Shown here: positions 7,004-13,598 of the stretch, one piece after another
Numbering within the stretch: position 1 is the stretch's first letter
Layout of the letters: every line of letters starts with the position of its first letter
Source: Clostridia bacterium
GTDB lineage: Bacteria; Bacillota; Clostridia; Oscillospirales; Acutalibacteraceae
DNA: 15,449 nucleotides
Direction of reading: 5' to 3'
NCBI GenBank assembly: GCA_017631705.1
Contig: JAGBSU010000063.1
Span: forward strand, 1 to 15,449
Program-made: the position numbers and the translations under genes
Notes under the pieces: model-generated
What the model saw: only the letters and a program-made list of their open reading frames with translations
The model's database searches: none
Told to the model about the DNA's origin: nothing

Positions 7004-8257
7004 ATGGATTGCTTTGGTTTGTTGGGACGCACCTTGGCGCATAGCTTGTCTCCACAGATTCACGCTTGCTTTGGAGAATATCCGTACGACCTGATCGAAA
7101 AAGAGCCCGAAGACCTTTCTGCCTTTTTCGCCAACTGCCCGTACCGTGCTATCAACGTTACCATTCCGTACAAAAAAGACGTCATGCCGTTTTGCACCGA
7201 AATTGATGACATTGCACAGCGTATCGGCAGTGTCAATACCATCTGCTTTGACGACGATGCCGTGCGGGGATATAACACCGACTATGCCGGTTTTTCCTAT
7301 CTTCTGAAAAAAAACGGTATTGCCGTGCGTGGCAAAAAAGCCTTGGTACTCGGTAGCGGTGGTGCGTCGGTTACGGTGTGTTGTGTGTTGCGTGATTTAG
7401 GTGCGCAACAGGTGGTTGTCATTTCTCGCACAGGCGAGGATAATTATCAAAATCTGTCTCGCCACGCCGATGCCGAGCTTATCGTCAACACCACTCCCGT
7501 GGGTATGTATCCGCACAATTTGGAAGCCATCGTGGATTTGGATTTGTTTTCACAATGCGAAGTGGTGGTGGATATCATTTATAACCCGCTTAAAACCGCT
7601 TTGTTGCTACAAGCCGAAAAACGAGGCCTTACTGCCGTTAACGGATTGGATATGTTGGCAGCGCAAGGTCGCCGTGCCGCCGAACTGTTTCATCGCGTCG
7701 CCATTCCCGATGCGGCGGTGGAAGGCGCCGTTGGCGCTATTGAACGCAGTTTTCGTAACGTGGTGTTGGTCGGCATGCCGGGATGCGGCAAAAGTACGCT
7801 CATGCCTTTACTTGCCGAAAAACTCGGCAAACAAAAAAGCGACACCGACGCGTTCACCGAGCAACTGGCAGGCTGCACTATTCCCCAGTTGTTTGAACAG
7901 CAAGGCGAAGCGGTGTTCCGTGACCTCGAAAGCCGTGCCGTTGCCGAAGTTGGTAAACAGCACGGACAAATCATCGCCACTGGCGGCGGTGCCGTATTGC
8001 GTGAACAAAACCGTATGGCATTGCGGCAAAATGGCGTGGTTGTCTTTTTGGACCGCTCGGTGGAAAAATTAGCAACCGTTGGCAGACCGCTTTCTCACAG
8101 CGACGAAGCGGTAAAAAAACTGTATCAACAACGGTTGCCGTTGTACCAAGCGGTGGCAGACGTCACCGTCACAGTTGCCGACGATGCTAAAGAAACGCTG
8201 TGTCGCGTTCTTGACGCGCTGGACGAATTTTTAAGAAAAGAAGGGAAACACCTGTGA
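7004..8257 (+). CDS. aroE-aroK: Shikimate dehydrogenase - shikimate kinase fusion
   Basis: One 417-residue protein carries the fourth and fifth shikimate steps. The N-terminal dehydrogenase (about 1-240) has the shikimate-binding SLS (14-16), NVTIPYKK with catalytic-type Lys57, NTD with Asp93, the nucleotide-binding loop GSGGAS (117-122), NTTPVGM (162-168) and Gln221. The C-terminal kinase (about 250-415) has the Walker A loop GMPGCGKST (257-265), SDTD (279-282), FRDLE with Arg306, TGGGA (326-330), GRPLS with Arg361, and RLPLYQAVAD with Arg377. Both sets of active-site residues are intact, with no stop or frameshift at the junction. ATG 7004 directly follows the pheA TAA and is served by AGGTGG (6993-6998). 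The stop overlaps aroQ as GTGA. Confidence 0.96.
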   Translation: MDCFGLLGRTLAHSLSPQIHACFGEYPYDLIEKEPEDLSAFFANCPYRAINVTIPYKKDVMPFCTEIDDIAQRIGSVNTICFDDDAVRGYNTDYAGFSYLLKKNGIAVRGKKALVLGSGGASVTVCCVLRDLGAQQVVVISRTGEDNYQNLSRHADAELIVNTTPVGMYPHNLEAIVDLDLFSQCEVVVDIIYNPLKTALLLQAEKRGLTAVNGLDMLAAQGRRAAELFHRVAIPDAAVEGAVGAIERSFRNVVLVGMPGCGKSTLMPLLAEKLGKQKSDTDAFTEQLAGCTIPQLFEQQGEAVFRDLESRAVAEVGKQHGQIIATGGGAVLREQNRMALRQNGVVVFLDRSVEKLATVGRPLSHSDEAVKKLYQQRLPLYQAVADVTVTVADDAKETLCRVLDALDEFLRKEGKHL

Positions 8258-8685
8258 AAATTCTTGTTATCAACGGTCCTAATTTGAATATGTTGGGGAT
8301 TCGTGAACCGGATATTTACGGCAAAAAAACCTATGCCGATTTGGTAGATACAATCGAAGCATGTGCTAAGCGATTGGGCGTTTGTGTCACGGTGTTTCAG
8401 TCCAATTACGAAGGCGCGTTGGTGGAAGCAATTCAAAACGCATATTTCGATAACGTAGACGGCATCGTTATCAATCCGGCGGCATATACCCACACCAGTG
8501 TGGCGTTGCTTGATGCACTCAAAGCGGTGTCTATCCCCACGGTGGAAGTGCATTTATCCGACGTGGATAACCGTGACGAATTCCGCAAACATTCCTTTGT
8601 CAAGGCGGCTTGCGAGAAAACGATTACCGGAAAAGGCTTCGATGGATACGTAGAAGCCATGGAGTATTTGGCGGCAAAACAATAA
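8254..8685 (+). CDS. aroQ: 3-dehydroquinate dehydratase, type II
   Basis: Dehydrates 3-dehydroquinate to 3-dehydroshikimate (third step) by the trans mechanism of type II enzymes. The 143 residues match the small family, which assembles as dodecamers. Motifs are INGPNLNMLGIREP (6-19) with Tyr22 in IYG, the flexible-loop region of the active site, then INPAAYTHTSVAL (73-85, Asn74), EVHLSD (98-103, catalytic-type His100) and EFRKHS with Arg111. The GTG start at 8254 overlaps the aroEK stop (GTGA) and follows AAGGG (8241-8245) at 8 bases. It is the last gene of the aro operon, and no hairpin terminator is visible in the 24 bases between its stop and the -35 box of the tRNA promoter. Confidence 0.97.
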   Translation: MKILVINGPNLNMLGIREPDIYGKKTYADLVDTIEACAKRLGVCVTVFQSNYEGALVEAIQNAYFDNVDGIVINPAAYTHTSVALLDALKAVSIPTVEVHLSDVDNRDEFRKHSFVKAACEKTITGKGFDGYVEAMEYLAAKQ

Positions 8686-8709
8686 TTTTTCAAAAAAGCA
8701 AAAACAGGC

Positions 8710-8738
8710 TTGACAATCGGTGCAACACGGTGTATAAT
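8710..8738 (+). promoter_or_regulatory. Consensus sigma-A promoter of tRNA-Leu
   Basis: A perfect TTGACA (8710-8715) and a perfect TATAAT (8733-8738) are separated by 17 bases, the ideal spacing. The tRNA gene starts 17 bases after the -10 box. This is as strong a promoter as sequence can show, as expected for a stable RNA gene. Confidence 0.93.
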
Positions 8739-8748
8739 ACACCTTGTT
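8724..8748. repeat. Inverted repeat centred on the tRNA promoter -10 box
   Basis: GGTGTAT (8729-8735) and ATACACC (8737-8743) form a perfect dyad around A8736. After one mismatch (8728/8744) it continues with AACA (8724-8727) and TGTT (8745-8748), so 11 of 12 positions per arm match. The dyad spans the whole -10 box and the probable start region. It could be an operator for a dimeric regulator, or chance symmetry. Confidence 0.4.
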
Positions 8749-8754
8749 CCACAC

Positions 8755-8841
8755 GCCGGTGTGATGGAATTGGCAGACGTAGTGGACTCAAAATCCACCG
8801 CTGGCGACAGCGTGCCGGTTCGAGTCCGGCCACCGGCACCA
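8755..8841 (+). tRNA. tRNA-Leu, anticodon CAA
   Basis: The 87-base gene folds as a class II tRNA. The acceptor stem is GCCGGTG (8755-8761) with CACCGGC (8831-8837), discriminator A8838 and encoded CCA (8839-8841). The anticodon stem GTGGA/TCCAC (8782-8786, 8794-8798) encloses loop CTCAAAA with anticodon CAA at 8789-8791, which reads UUG (Leu). A long variable arm (GCTG/CAGC, 8800-8811) and a T-arm GCCGG/CCGGC (8814-8818, 8826-8830) with a TTCGAGT loop complete the leucine-type structure. It has its own consensus promoter and may also receive transcripts from the aro operon. Confidence 0.97.
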
Positions 8842-8876
8842 AAAAACCCTTGAACGTAAGTTCAAGGGTTTTTCTT
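8841..8876. terminator. Bidirectional Rho-independent terminator
   Basis: CCCTTGAAC (8847-8855) and GTTCAAGGG (8860-8868) form a perfect 9-bp stem with loop GTAA. On the plus strand it is followed by TTTTTCTTTT (8869-8878), after the tRNA. On the minus strand it is followed by six T residues (complement of 8846-8841), after the amidohydrolase gene whose stop lies at 8877-8879. It would serve both convergent transcription units; its flanking A-run touches the CCA end of the tRNA. Confidence 0.9.
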
Positions 8877-10160
8877 TTATTTTCTGTTTTCAATTTCAAT
8901 GGCGCATCGTTTTGCTTCATGATAGATTTTTTCGATATCCAAGGTGGTGAATACACCATTTCGGTAGAGCACTTTACCGTCTACCATGGTCAGCACCACT
9001 TTGGCAGTACCGCTGTATAGAATTTCCGAAAGGGGAGAACCAAGCAGCACCTCGGTGTCCCACAACACCAAATCGGCACGATAGCCGACGGCAACCTCTC
9101 CGCAATCCTTTCGTCCTTGCGAAAGTGCACCGACGCGGGTCCCCGTTTGCCATACCGTTTCTGCCGGTAATACGGTGGGGTCGCGTTGCAAGCCTTTTTG
9201 TAACAAAGCGGCCATGCGCAATTCTTCAACCATGTTCAGCGCGTTATTGCTGGCGGCGGAATCGGTCCCGATAGCCACCGCAACTCCTGCTCGTTGTAAT
9301 GCCGGAATATCCGCAACACCGCTGCCTAACTTCAAATTGCTTTTGGGACAATGTGCCACCGTGGCACGATGCTCGGCTAATAATTCACGGTCGCCGTCGG
9401 TTAAGTACACGCCGTGAGCCACCGTCAGCGGCTGTGCTAAGACGCCGGTTTCTGCCAAAACGCCGGTCGGTGTTTTGCCGTGCCGTCCCACACAAGCCAA
9501 ATGCTCTTCTTCTGTTTCCGAAACATGTACTTGCATGTGCAGGTTGTGTTTTGCCGCCAACTGTGCCGCGTCATACAAGATATCCGGTCGGGTGGTATAT
9601 TCGGCATGCGGTGCCACATCAATGCACACCCTGCCGTCGTTCGCACCGTGATAGATGGGAATTAATTCGCAAAGTTCACGGTAGGCGGGTAAATCGGAAA
9701 ATCGCAACGATTCGTCGAAACAAGAAATGCCCCGCCCGATATTGGCTTTGATACCGCTTTGGGCCACCGCACGAACGGTTGATTCACAAAAGAAATACAT
9801 ATCGGAAAAAGAGGTTGTTCCCGTTTTGAGCATTTCGGCAATGCCAAGCAGACTGCCCCAATAGACAGCCTCGCTTGTCAGTTTATCCTCAAACGGGAAA
9901 ATACGATGAAACAACCAATCGTTGAGCAGCATATCCTCGCCGTACCCTCGCATGAGTGTCTTGGCGATATGCGTGTGTGCGTTGACAAAACCGGTTGTCA
10001 GTACCTTGCCAAAACCGTCAATTTCCTCATCAAACCGTTCGACGGGCGGTATATCGCCGATATATACAATGTGTCGGTCACGCACACCGACATAGCAATC
10101 GGGACGGCAAACCCCATCAGACCCTAAGACGGTAACACGATTGAAAATCAAACTTGTCAT
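8877..10160 (-). CDS. mtaD: Amidohydrolase, MTA/SAH deaminase-like
   Basis: A 427-residue metal-dependent deaminase of the amidohydrolase superfamily (MtaD/SsnA/TrzN group), probably deaminating 5'-methylthioadenosine and/or S-adenosylhomocysteine or a related adenosine derivative in the cytoplasm. Visible are NAHTH (60-64, metal ligands His62 and His64), a leading-region TLMRG..ED (68-76), APHAEYT (183-189), QVHVSET (210-216, ligand His212 and Glu215), AHG with His249, AHCPKSNLKLGSG (269-281) and GTDSAASNN (298-306, ligand Asp300). The flanking N- and C-terminal segments form the usual small beta domain. The start at 10160 overlaps the upstream zinc-ribbon gene as ATGA, with no strong ribosome binding site, suggesting coupled translation. 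Other purine or guanine-type substrates remain possible. Confidence 0.85.
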   Translation of the reverse strand: MTSLIFNRVTVLGSDGVCRPDCYVGVRDRHIVYIGDIPPVERFDEEIDGFGKVLTTGFVNAHTHIAKTLMRGYGEDMLLNDWLFHRIFPFEDKLTSEAVYWGSLLGIAEMLKTGTTSFSDMYFFCESTVRAVAQSGIKANIGRGISCFDESLRFSDLPAYRELCELIPIYHGANDGRVCIDVAPHAEYTTRPDILYDAAQLAAKHNLHMQVHVSETEEEHLACVGRHGKTPTGVLAETGVLAQPLTVAHGVYLTDGDRELLAEHRATVAHCPKSNLKLGSGVADIPALQRAGVAVAIGTDSAASNNALNMVEELRMAALLQKGLQRDPTVLPAETVWQTGTRVGALSQGRKDCGEVAVGYRADLVLWDTEVLLGSPLSEILYSGTAKVVLTMVDGKVLYRNGVFTTLDIEKIYHEAKRCAIEIENRK

Positions 10161-10516
10161 CCTAATTTTTCACCGCATTGGTTGCAAAATTGAGCCGTAT
10201 TCGCATTTGGTGTTCCGCACTTGTCACAACGAACGGCATTTTTAGTAAACATTATTTTTTCTTCCAACCGTTCCATCTCGCCGTTGAGGTCGTCCAAATG
10301 TTCGATACACGCGTCAATCATGTCGTCGACTGCCTCACCGCTTTTACGGCTGTCATACACCAAACGGCCCAAGCCTTCGTGGGCTTCGGCAATATCGCGG
10401 TGCAATTCGGAAAGTTTAAGTTTCATTTTTCCGAGTTCCACCCATTCGTCAGTCTTTTTACCGACCGTTTGCGCTGCACCTTTAGCATACGCTACAACAT
10501 CTTCCCAAGTTGCCAT
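10157..10516 (-). CDS. Small helical protein with C-terminal zinc ribbon
   Basis: A 119-residue cytoplasmic protein of unknown function. Residues 1-90 are predominantly charged and helix-prone, with heptad-like stretches such as LHRDIAEAHEGLGRL (38-52) and LDDLNGEMERLEEKI (74-88) suggesting a coiled coil. The C-terminus holds one zinc ribbon, CDKC (97-100) and CNQC (111-114), of the common CxxCG...FCxxCG type. There is no signal peptide or membrane helix. The start at 10516 was chosen because AAAGGAG lies 8 bases upstream; the open frame extends to 10594 without support. The overlap with the amidohydrolase (ATGA) shows they form one translation unit, but nothing ties the protein to that reaction. 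Confidence 0.8.
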   Translation of the reverse strand: MATWEDVVAYAKGAAQTVGKKTDEWVELGKMKLKLSELHRDIAEAHEGLGRLVYDSRKSGEAVDDMIDACIEHLDDLNGEMERLEEKIMFTKNAVRCDKCGTPNANTAQFCNQCGEKLG

Positions 10517-10551
10517 AGTGTCCACTCCTTTATTCATTAATCTATAATTAC

Positions 10552-10580
10552 AGTATAACGGATATTTTGCGAAAAAACAA
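10552..10580 (-). promoter_or_regulatory. Possible promoter of the zinc-ribbon/amidohydrolase pair
   Basis: On the minus strand TTGTTT (10580-10575) and TATACT (10557-10552) are separated by 17 bases, in the 64-bp gap after the kinase gene. The -35 box is weak (3 of 6). No hairpin terminator is visible after the kinase stop, so read-through from the rel-hemZ-kinase unit is also possible. Confidence 0.4.
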
Positions 10581-11519
10581 CTATTTCCCCACAAACTCTC
10601 TTAGCAGTGATTCTGCCGGCAACATATCCACCGAAAGCGGGGTGAATTTCGATAACACGTCTATCAAACGTGCGATAGTTTCGGCATGCACACTATCGGG
10701 AGAAACCTTTTGTAACAGCGGTAGTAATTGCGGTCCTAACATAGCCGGCTCATACGCGTGCGTGGTGTCAAAAATAACATCAGCGGTGTCGACAAAAGGA
10801 AACATATACAAATTTTCACCGCGAACCACTTGTTTCCACATGTTCAAGGTATTCTCAATTGAACTGTTGCGAAAACGATAATCGCGAAGAAGCCGCCGTA
10901 CCAACCGCAAATCGCGTCGAGCAAGCACCTTGTCCCAACCGTCGTAAATCGGTTGCATGACGTTGATAAAAATTTTGAACACGTTGTCTTTCGGTAAATG
11001 TTCTTCCAAAATGGGATTGAGCGCGTGAATTCCTTCAAAAATCACAACATCGTTTTCATGGACGCACAAGGTTTTGGTATACGGTTCCGGTTGACGCGTA
11101 TGGAAATTGAATAGCGGTAATTCCGTAGATCCTTTTGTCAATATTTCGGACATACACTGTTGTAAAAGAGGCATGTTTAGCGCTTCCACCGATTCATAAT
11201 CGTGACTACCATCGGGTAACACCGGTGCTTGACCGGCACCGCGATAAAAATCATCCAACGAAACGATATGTGCGGTTCTGCCACGCAATTTTAATGATTC
11301 GGTAAGTTTACCGGCGGTGGTGGTTTTTCCGGCTGAAGACGGACCGGATAACATCACCAAACACCGTCCCGGCATTTGCTCGTTGAGGGCGGCGGCAACC
11401 TCGTCCACCTCATTAAAATATCGGCGATTTTCTGATTTGATAAAGGTGGTTGCATCTTTTTCAATCGCGGCATTGATTTCTTCTACCGTCAAAGAATGCG
11501 GCTGTGTTATTTGTTTCAT
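10581..11519 (-). CDS. Uridine-kinase-like nucleoside kinase, stand-alone
   Basis: A 312-residue P-loop kinase of the uridine kinase/phosphoribulokinase superfamily, expected to phosphorylate a nucleoside or similar hydroxyl substrate with ATP or GTP. The Walker A loop is GPSSAGKTT (59-67, Lys65). SLDDFYRG (87-94) provides the catalytic-type Asp, and VVIFEGIHALNP (158-169) and RRLLRDYRFRNSS (208-220) are typical. The C-terminal half and the ending SLLREFVG resemble the kinase part of the longer clostridial proteins in which an N-terminal TGS/threonyl-tRNA-synthetase-like region precedes the kinase. Here only about 50 residues precede the P-loop, so those domains are absent. The start at 11519 overlaps the hemZ stop (ATGA) and follows AAAGGA at 7 bases. 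The substrate is not predictable. Confidence 0.88.
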   Translation of the reverse strand: MKQITQPHSLTVEEINAAIEKDATTFIKSENRRYFNEVDEVAAALNEQMPGRCLVMLSGPSSAGKTTTAGKLTESLKLRGRTAHIVSLDDFYRGAGQAPVLPDGSHDYESVEALNMPLLQQCMSEILTKGSTELPLFNFHTRQPEPYTKTLCVHENDVVIFEGIHALNPILEEHLPKDNVFKIFINVMQPIYDGWDKVLARRDLRLVRRLLRDYRFRNSSIENTLNMWKQVVRGENLYMFPFVDTADVIFDTTHAYEPAMLGPQLLPLLQKVSPDSVHAETIARLIDVLSKFTPLSVDMLPAESLLREFVGK

Positions 11520-12991
11520 GTTTTTATCCTTTCGTAAAATGTTCGCACCGTATCTTTACGCCTCAGCATTTCCTGTAACCCATGGTTGTATTCATACGGG
11601 AACTTATAATTAAAAATACGTTCCAAATATTCGCTGTGTGGCTTTTTCAATTTAGAAACCGCACCCGCACCACATGCTAAAATGGTGTGCGTTTCATCCA
11701 TGATATACACATTATACAATCCGTCTTTACCCTCTTTAGCCCAACCGACATTTTCTTGGTTTCCGACGGTACGACTTTGTCGGTACAAATAATACGGATG
11801 ATATCCGGCCTGCGGTAAACTTTCGGTGCTGTATGCCACCATACGTGCGGCATCGTTTGCTGTGCGGTAATCGGCACGCTTTTGTAAATTGAAATTGGCG
11901 GCACGTTTCATGGATAGCGTATGCACCGTTACGCTTTCGGGTGACAATGCCAAAATCCCGTCCATGGTGCTCACAAAACTGTCATACGTATCGTTCGGCA
12001 ATCCGGCAATCAAATCCGTGTTAATATTGGTATGCCCACAACGGCGTGCCAAATCAAAAGCCTCATAAAATTGCTCTACCGTGTGCTGCCGCCCAATGTG
12101 TTGAAGCACACCGTCGTTGAGGGTTTGCGGATTAATACTGATGCGAGATACGCCTGCCGCTTTCAAAACGCGAAGTTTTTCGGCGGTTACGGTGTCTGGC
12201 CGACCGGCTTCCACGGTATATTCGCGTACCGTGGATAAATCAAAGTGCTGTGCAATGGTTTCGGCAAGAAATTGTAACTGTTCAGCAGAAAGCGTTGTCG
12301 GTGTACCGCCGCCAAAATACACCGTTTCCAATTTCAGTCCCAGTTCTTTGGCAATCGCAGCGGTGTAAATCAATTCTTTGGCTAAATTCTCGGTATATGT
12401 CGGCATCAGCGATGCGGCACGTGTGACTGTTTGTGATACAAACGAACAATAGTCACACCGTGTCGGACAAAACGGAATCGATACGTATAAACTAAACGAC
12501 TCCGGTTGCGATAAATCGAGTAAGCGGTTTTCTACTTGCAAGGTATCGTAACACAAAGTTAGTTTTTTCTCACTTACCAATAATCGTTCGCGCATCCAAC
12601 GCAAGGCTTCGTCCTCACCTTGCTCGGCCATTAAACGGCGTAACAGTTTGACGGGACGAACACCGGTCACCAATCCCCACGCTTGCGTGACACTGAAAGC
12701 TCGTGATAATAGGCGATATAACAATTCGCATAATATTAGTTCACATTCATCCCGATAATCGCGGTGAGCGTTGGAAAGCGTAGCGGTGAGTTGTTCATCA
12801 AAATCCTGCAAGTGTAATCGGCAGGATAATATTGTTTCGGCAGTTCCTTTTTCCAAACGGGCAGTCACCACCGCTTCGCCGTCGGTTTCGGTTTCGTCGT
12901 AAACGGCAGTCAGCTTCTCCTGCGGTAAAAACAAGCGACAAATATTTTGCAATTCAAAATGAAAATCGTGTCCTAATAACTGTATAATCAT
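11516..12991 (-). CDS. hemZ: Radical SAM protein HemZ (coproporphyrinogen dehydrogenase-like)
   Basis: A 491-residue member of the HemN/HemZ radical-SAM group. The N-terminal region (about 1-160) is HemZ-specific and includes GVRPVKLL (110-117). The radical-SAM core carries the cluster motif CPTRCDYC (175-182; Cys175, Cys179, Cys182), GGGTP (227-231), EAGRPDT (261-267) and SINPQT (285-290). Characterised HemN oxidises coproporphyrinogen III to protoporphyrinogen IX, but HemZ homologues are common in Clostridia with no complete haem pathway, so the substrate here is uncertain. The additional cysteine just after the cluster motif of HemN (C-x-C) is absent (CSF). The start at 12991 follows AAGGA at 7 bases; the upstream MBL gene ends 12 bases earlier and the kinase gene overlaps its stop. 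Confidence 0.9.
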   Translation of the reverse strand: MIIQLLGHDFHFELQNICRLFLPQEKLTAVYDETETDGEAVVTARLEKGTAETILSCRLHLQDFDEQLTATLSNAHRDYRDECELILCELLYRLLSRAFSVTQAWGLVTGVRPVKLLRRLMAEQGEDEALRWMRERLLVSEKKLTLCYDTLQVENRLLDLSQPESFSLYVSIPFCPTRCDYCSFVSQTVTRAASLMPTYTENLAKELIYTAAIAKELGLKLETVYFGGGTPTTLSAEQLQFLAETIAQHFDLSTVREYTVEAGRPDTVTAEKLRVLKAAGVSRISINPQTLNDGVLQHIGRQHTVEQFYEAFDLARRCGHTNINTDLIAGLPNDTYDSFVSTMDGILALSPESVTVHTLSMKRAANFNLQKRADYRTANDAARMVAYSTESLPQAGYHPYYLYRQSRTVGNQENVGWAKEGKDGLYNVYIMDETHTILACGAGAVSKLKKPHSEYLERIFNYKFPYEYNHGLQEMLRRKDTVRTFYERIKT

Positions 12992-13003
12992 GAAAAAATC
13001 CTT

Positions 13004-13594
13004 TTATCGTGTTCCAAACTCTCTGCCAATCGTGGTTTCTTCACCGTGACCGGCAACCACCGTGAGGTGCGGTGGTAAGTGAGACAACTTCTCCAAACTG
13101 TTCCATAGCAACCGACTGCTACCGCCGGGAAAATCCGTTCTTCCCATGCCACCGGCAAACAAGGTGTCACCCGAAAACAGCGTATTCTCACACCGATAAC
13201 AAACACTGCCTGCGGTATGGCCTGGCGTGTGCAATACGGTAAAGGATAACTCATCTACTGTCACAGATTCTCCGTCATGCAGTAAACGGTCGGCAGTAAG
13301 CGTATAGGGAAAAGATACCATGCTCAACCGCGTATCGGCTAGTGCAGGTTCTTCCGCTTCGTGTACCCATAACGGTGTGTCGGTGGCTTCTTGTATGGCT
13401 GTAACAGCCAATATGTGGTCAAAATGTGCATGTGTCAACAAAATCACTTTGACATGTAACGAATGTTCTTGAATAACCCGTAAAATACGGGGTGCTTCAT
13501 CACCGGGGTCGATGACGACAGCATTTTTTTGTTCATCAAACACCAAACAGCAGTTAGCTTGATAACTGCCCACAGGTAACCGCAAATATTTCAT
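13004..13594 (-). CDS. MBL-fold metallo-hydrolase, glyoxalase II-like
   Basis: A 196-residue single-domain metallo-beta-lactamase-fold hydrolase of the YqgX/glyoxalase II-like group, cytoplasmic. The complete metal site is visible: THAHFDH (54-60; His55, His57, Asp59, His60), HTPGHTAGS (122-130, His126), FSGDTLF (140-146, Asp143) and AGHGEETTIG (181-190, His183), together with the GRTDFPGG segment (151-158). It lacks the C-terminal substrate domain of classical glyoxalase II, so the substrate (a thioester or similar) is unknown. The start at ATG 13594 follows GGAAG at 7 bases; the alternative ATG at 13612 lies inside dtd and has no ribosome binding site. The ATG lies 4 bases after the dtd stop, so translation is probably coupled. 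Confidence 0.92.
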   Translation of the reverse strand: MKYLRLPVGSYQANCCLVFDEQKNAVVIDPGDEAPRILRVIQEHSLHVKVILLTHAHFDHILAVTAIQEATDTPLWVHEAEEPALADTRLSMVSFPYTLTADRLLHDGESVTVDELSFTVLHTPGHTAGSVCYRCENTLFSGDTLFAGGMGRTDFPGGSSRLLWNSLEKLSHLPPHLTVVAGHGEETTIGREFGTR

Positions 13595-13598
13595 ACGC

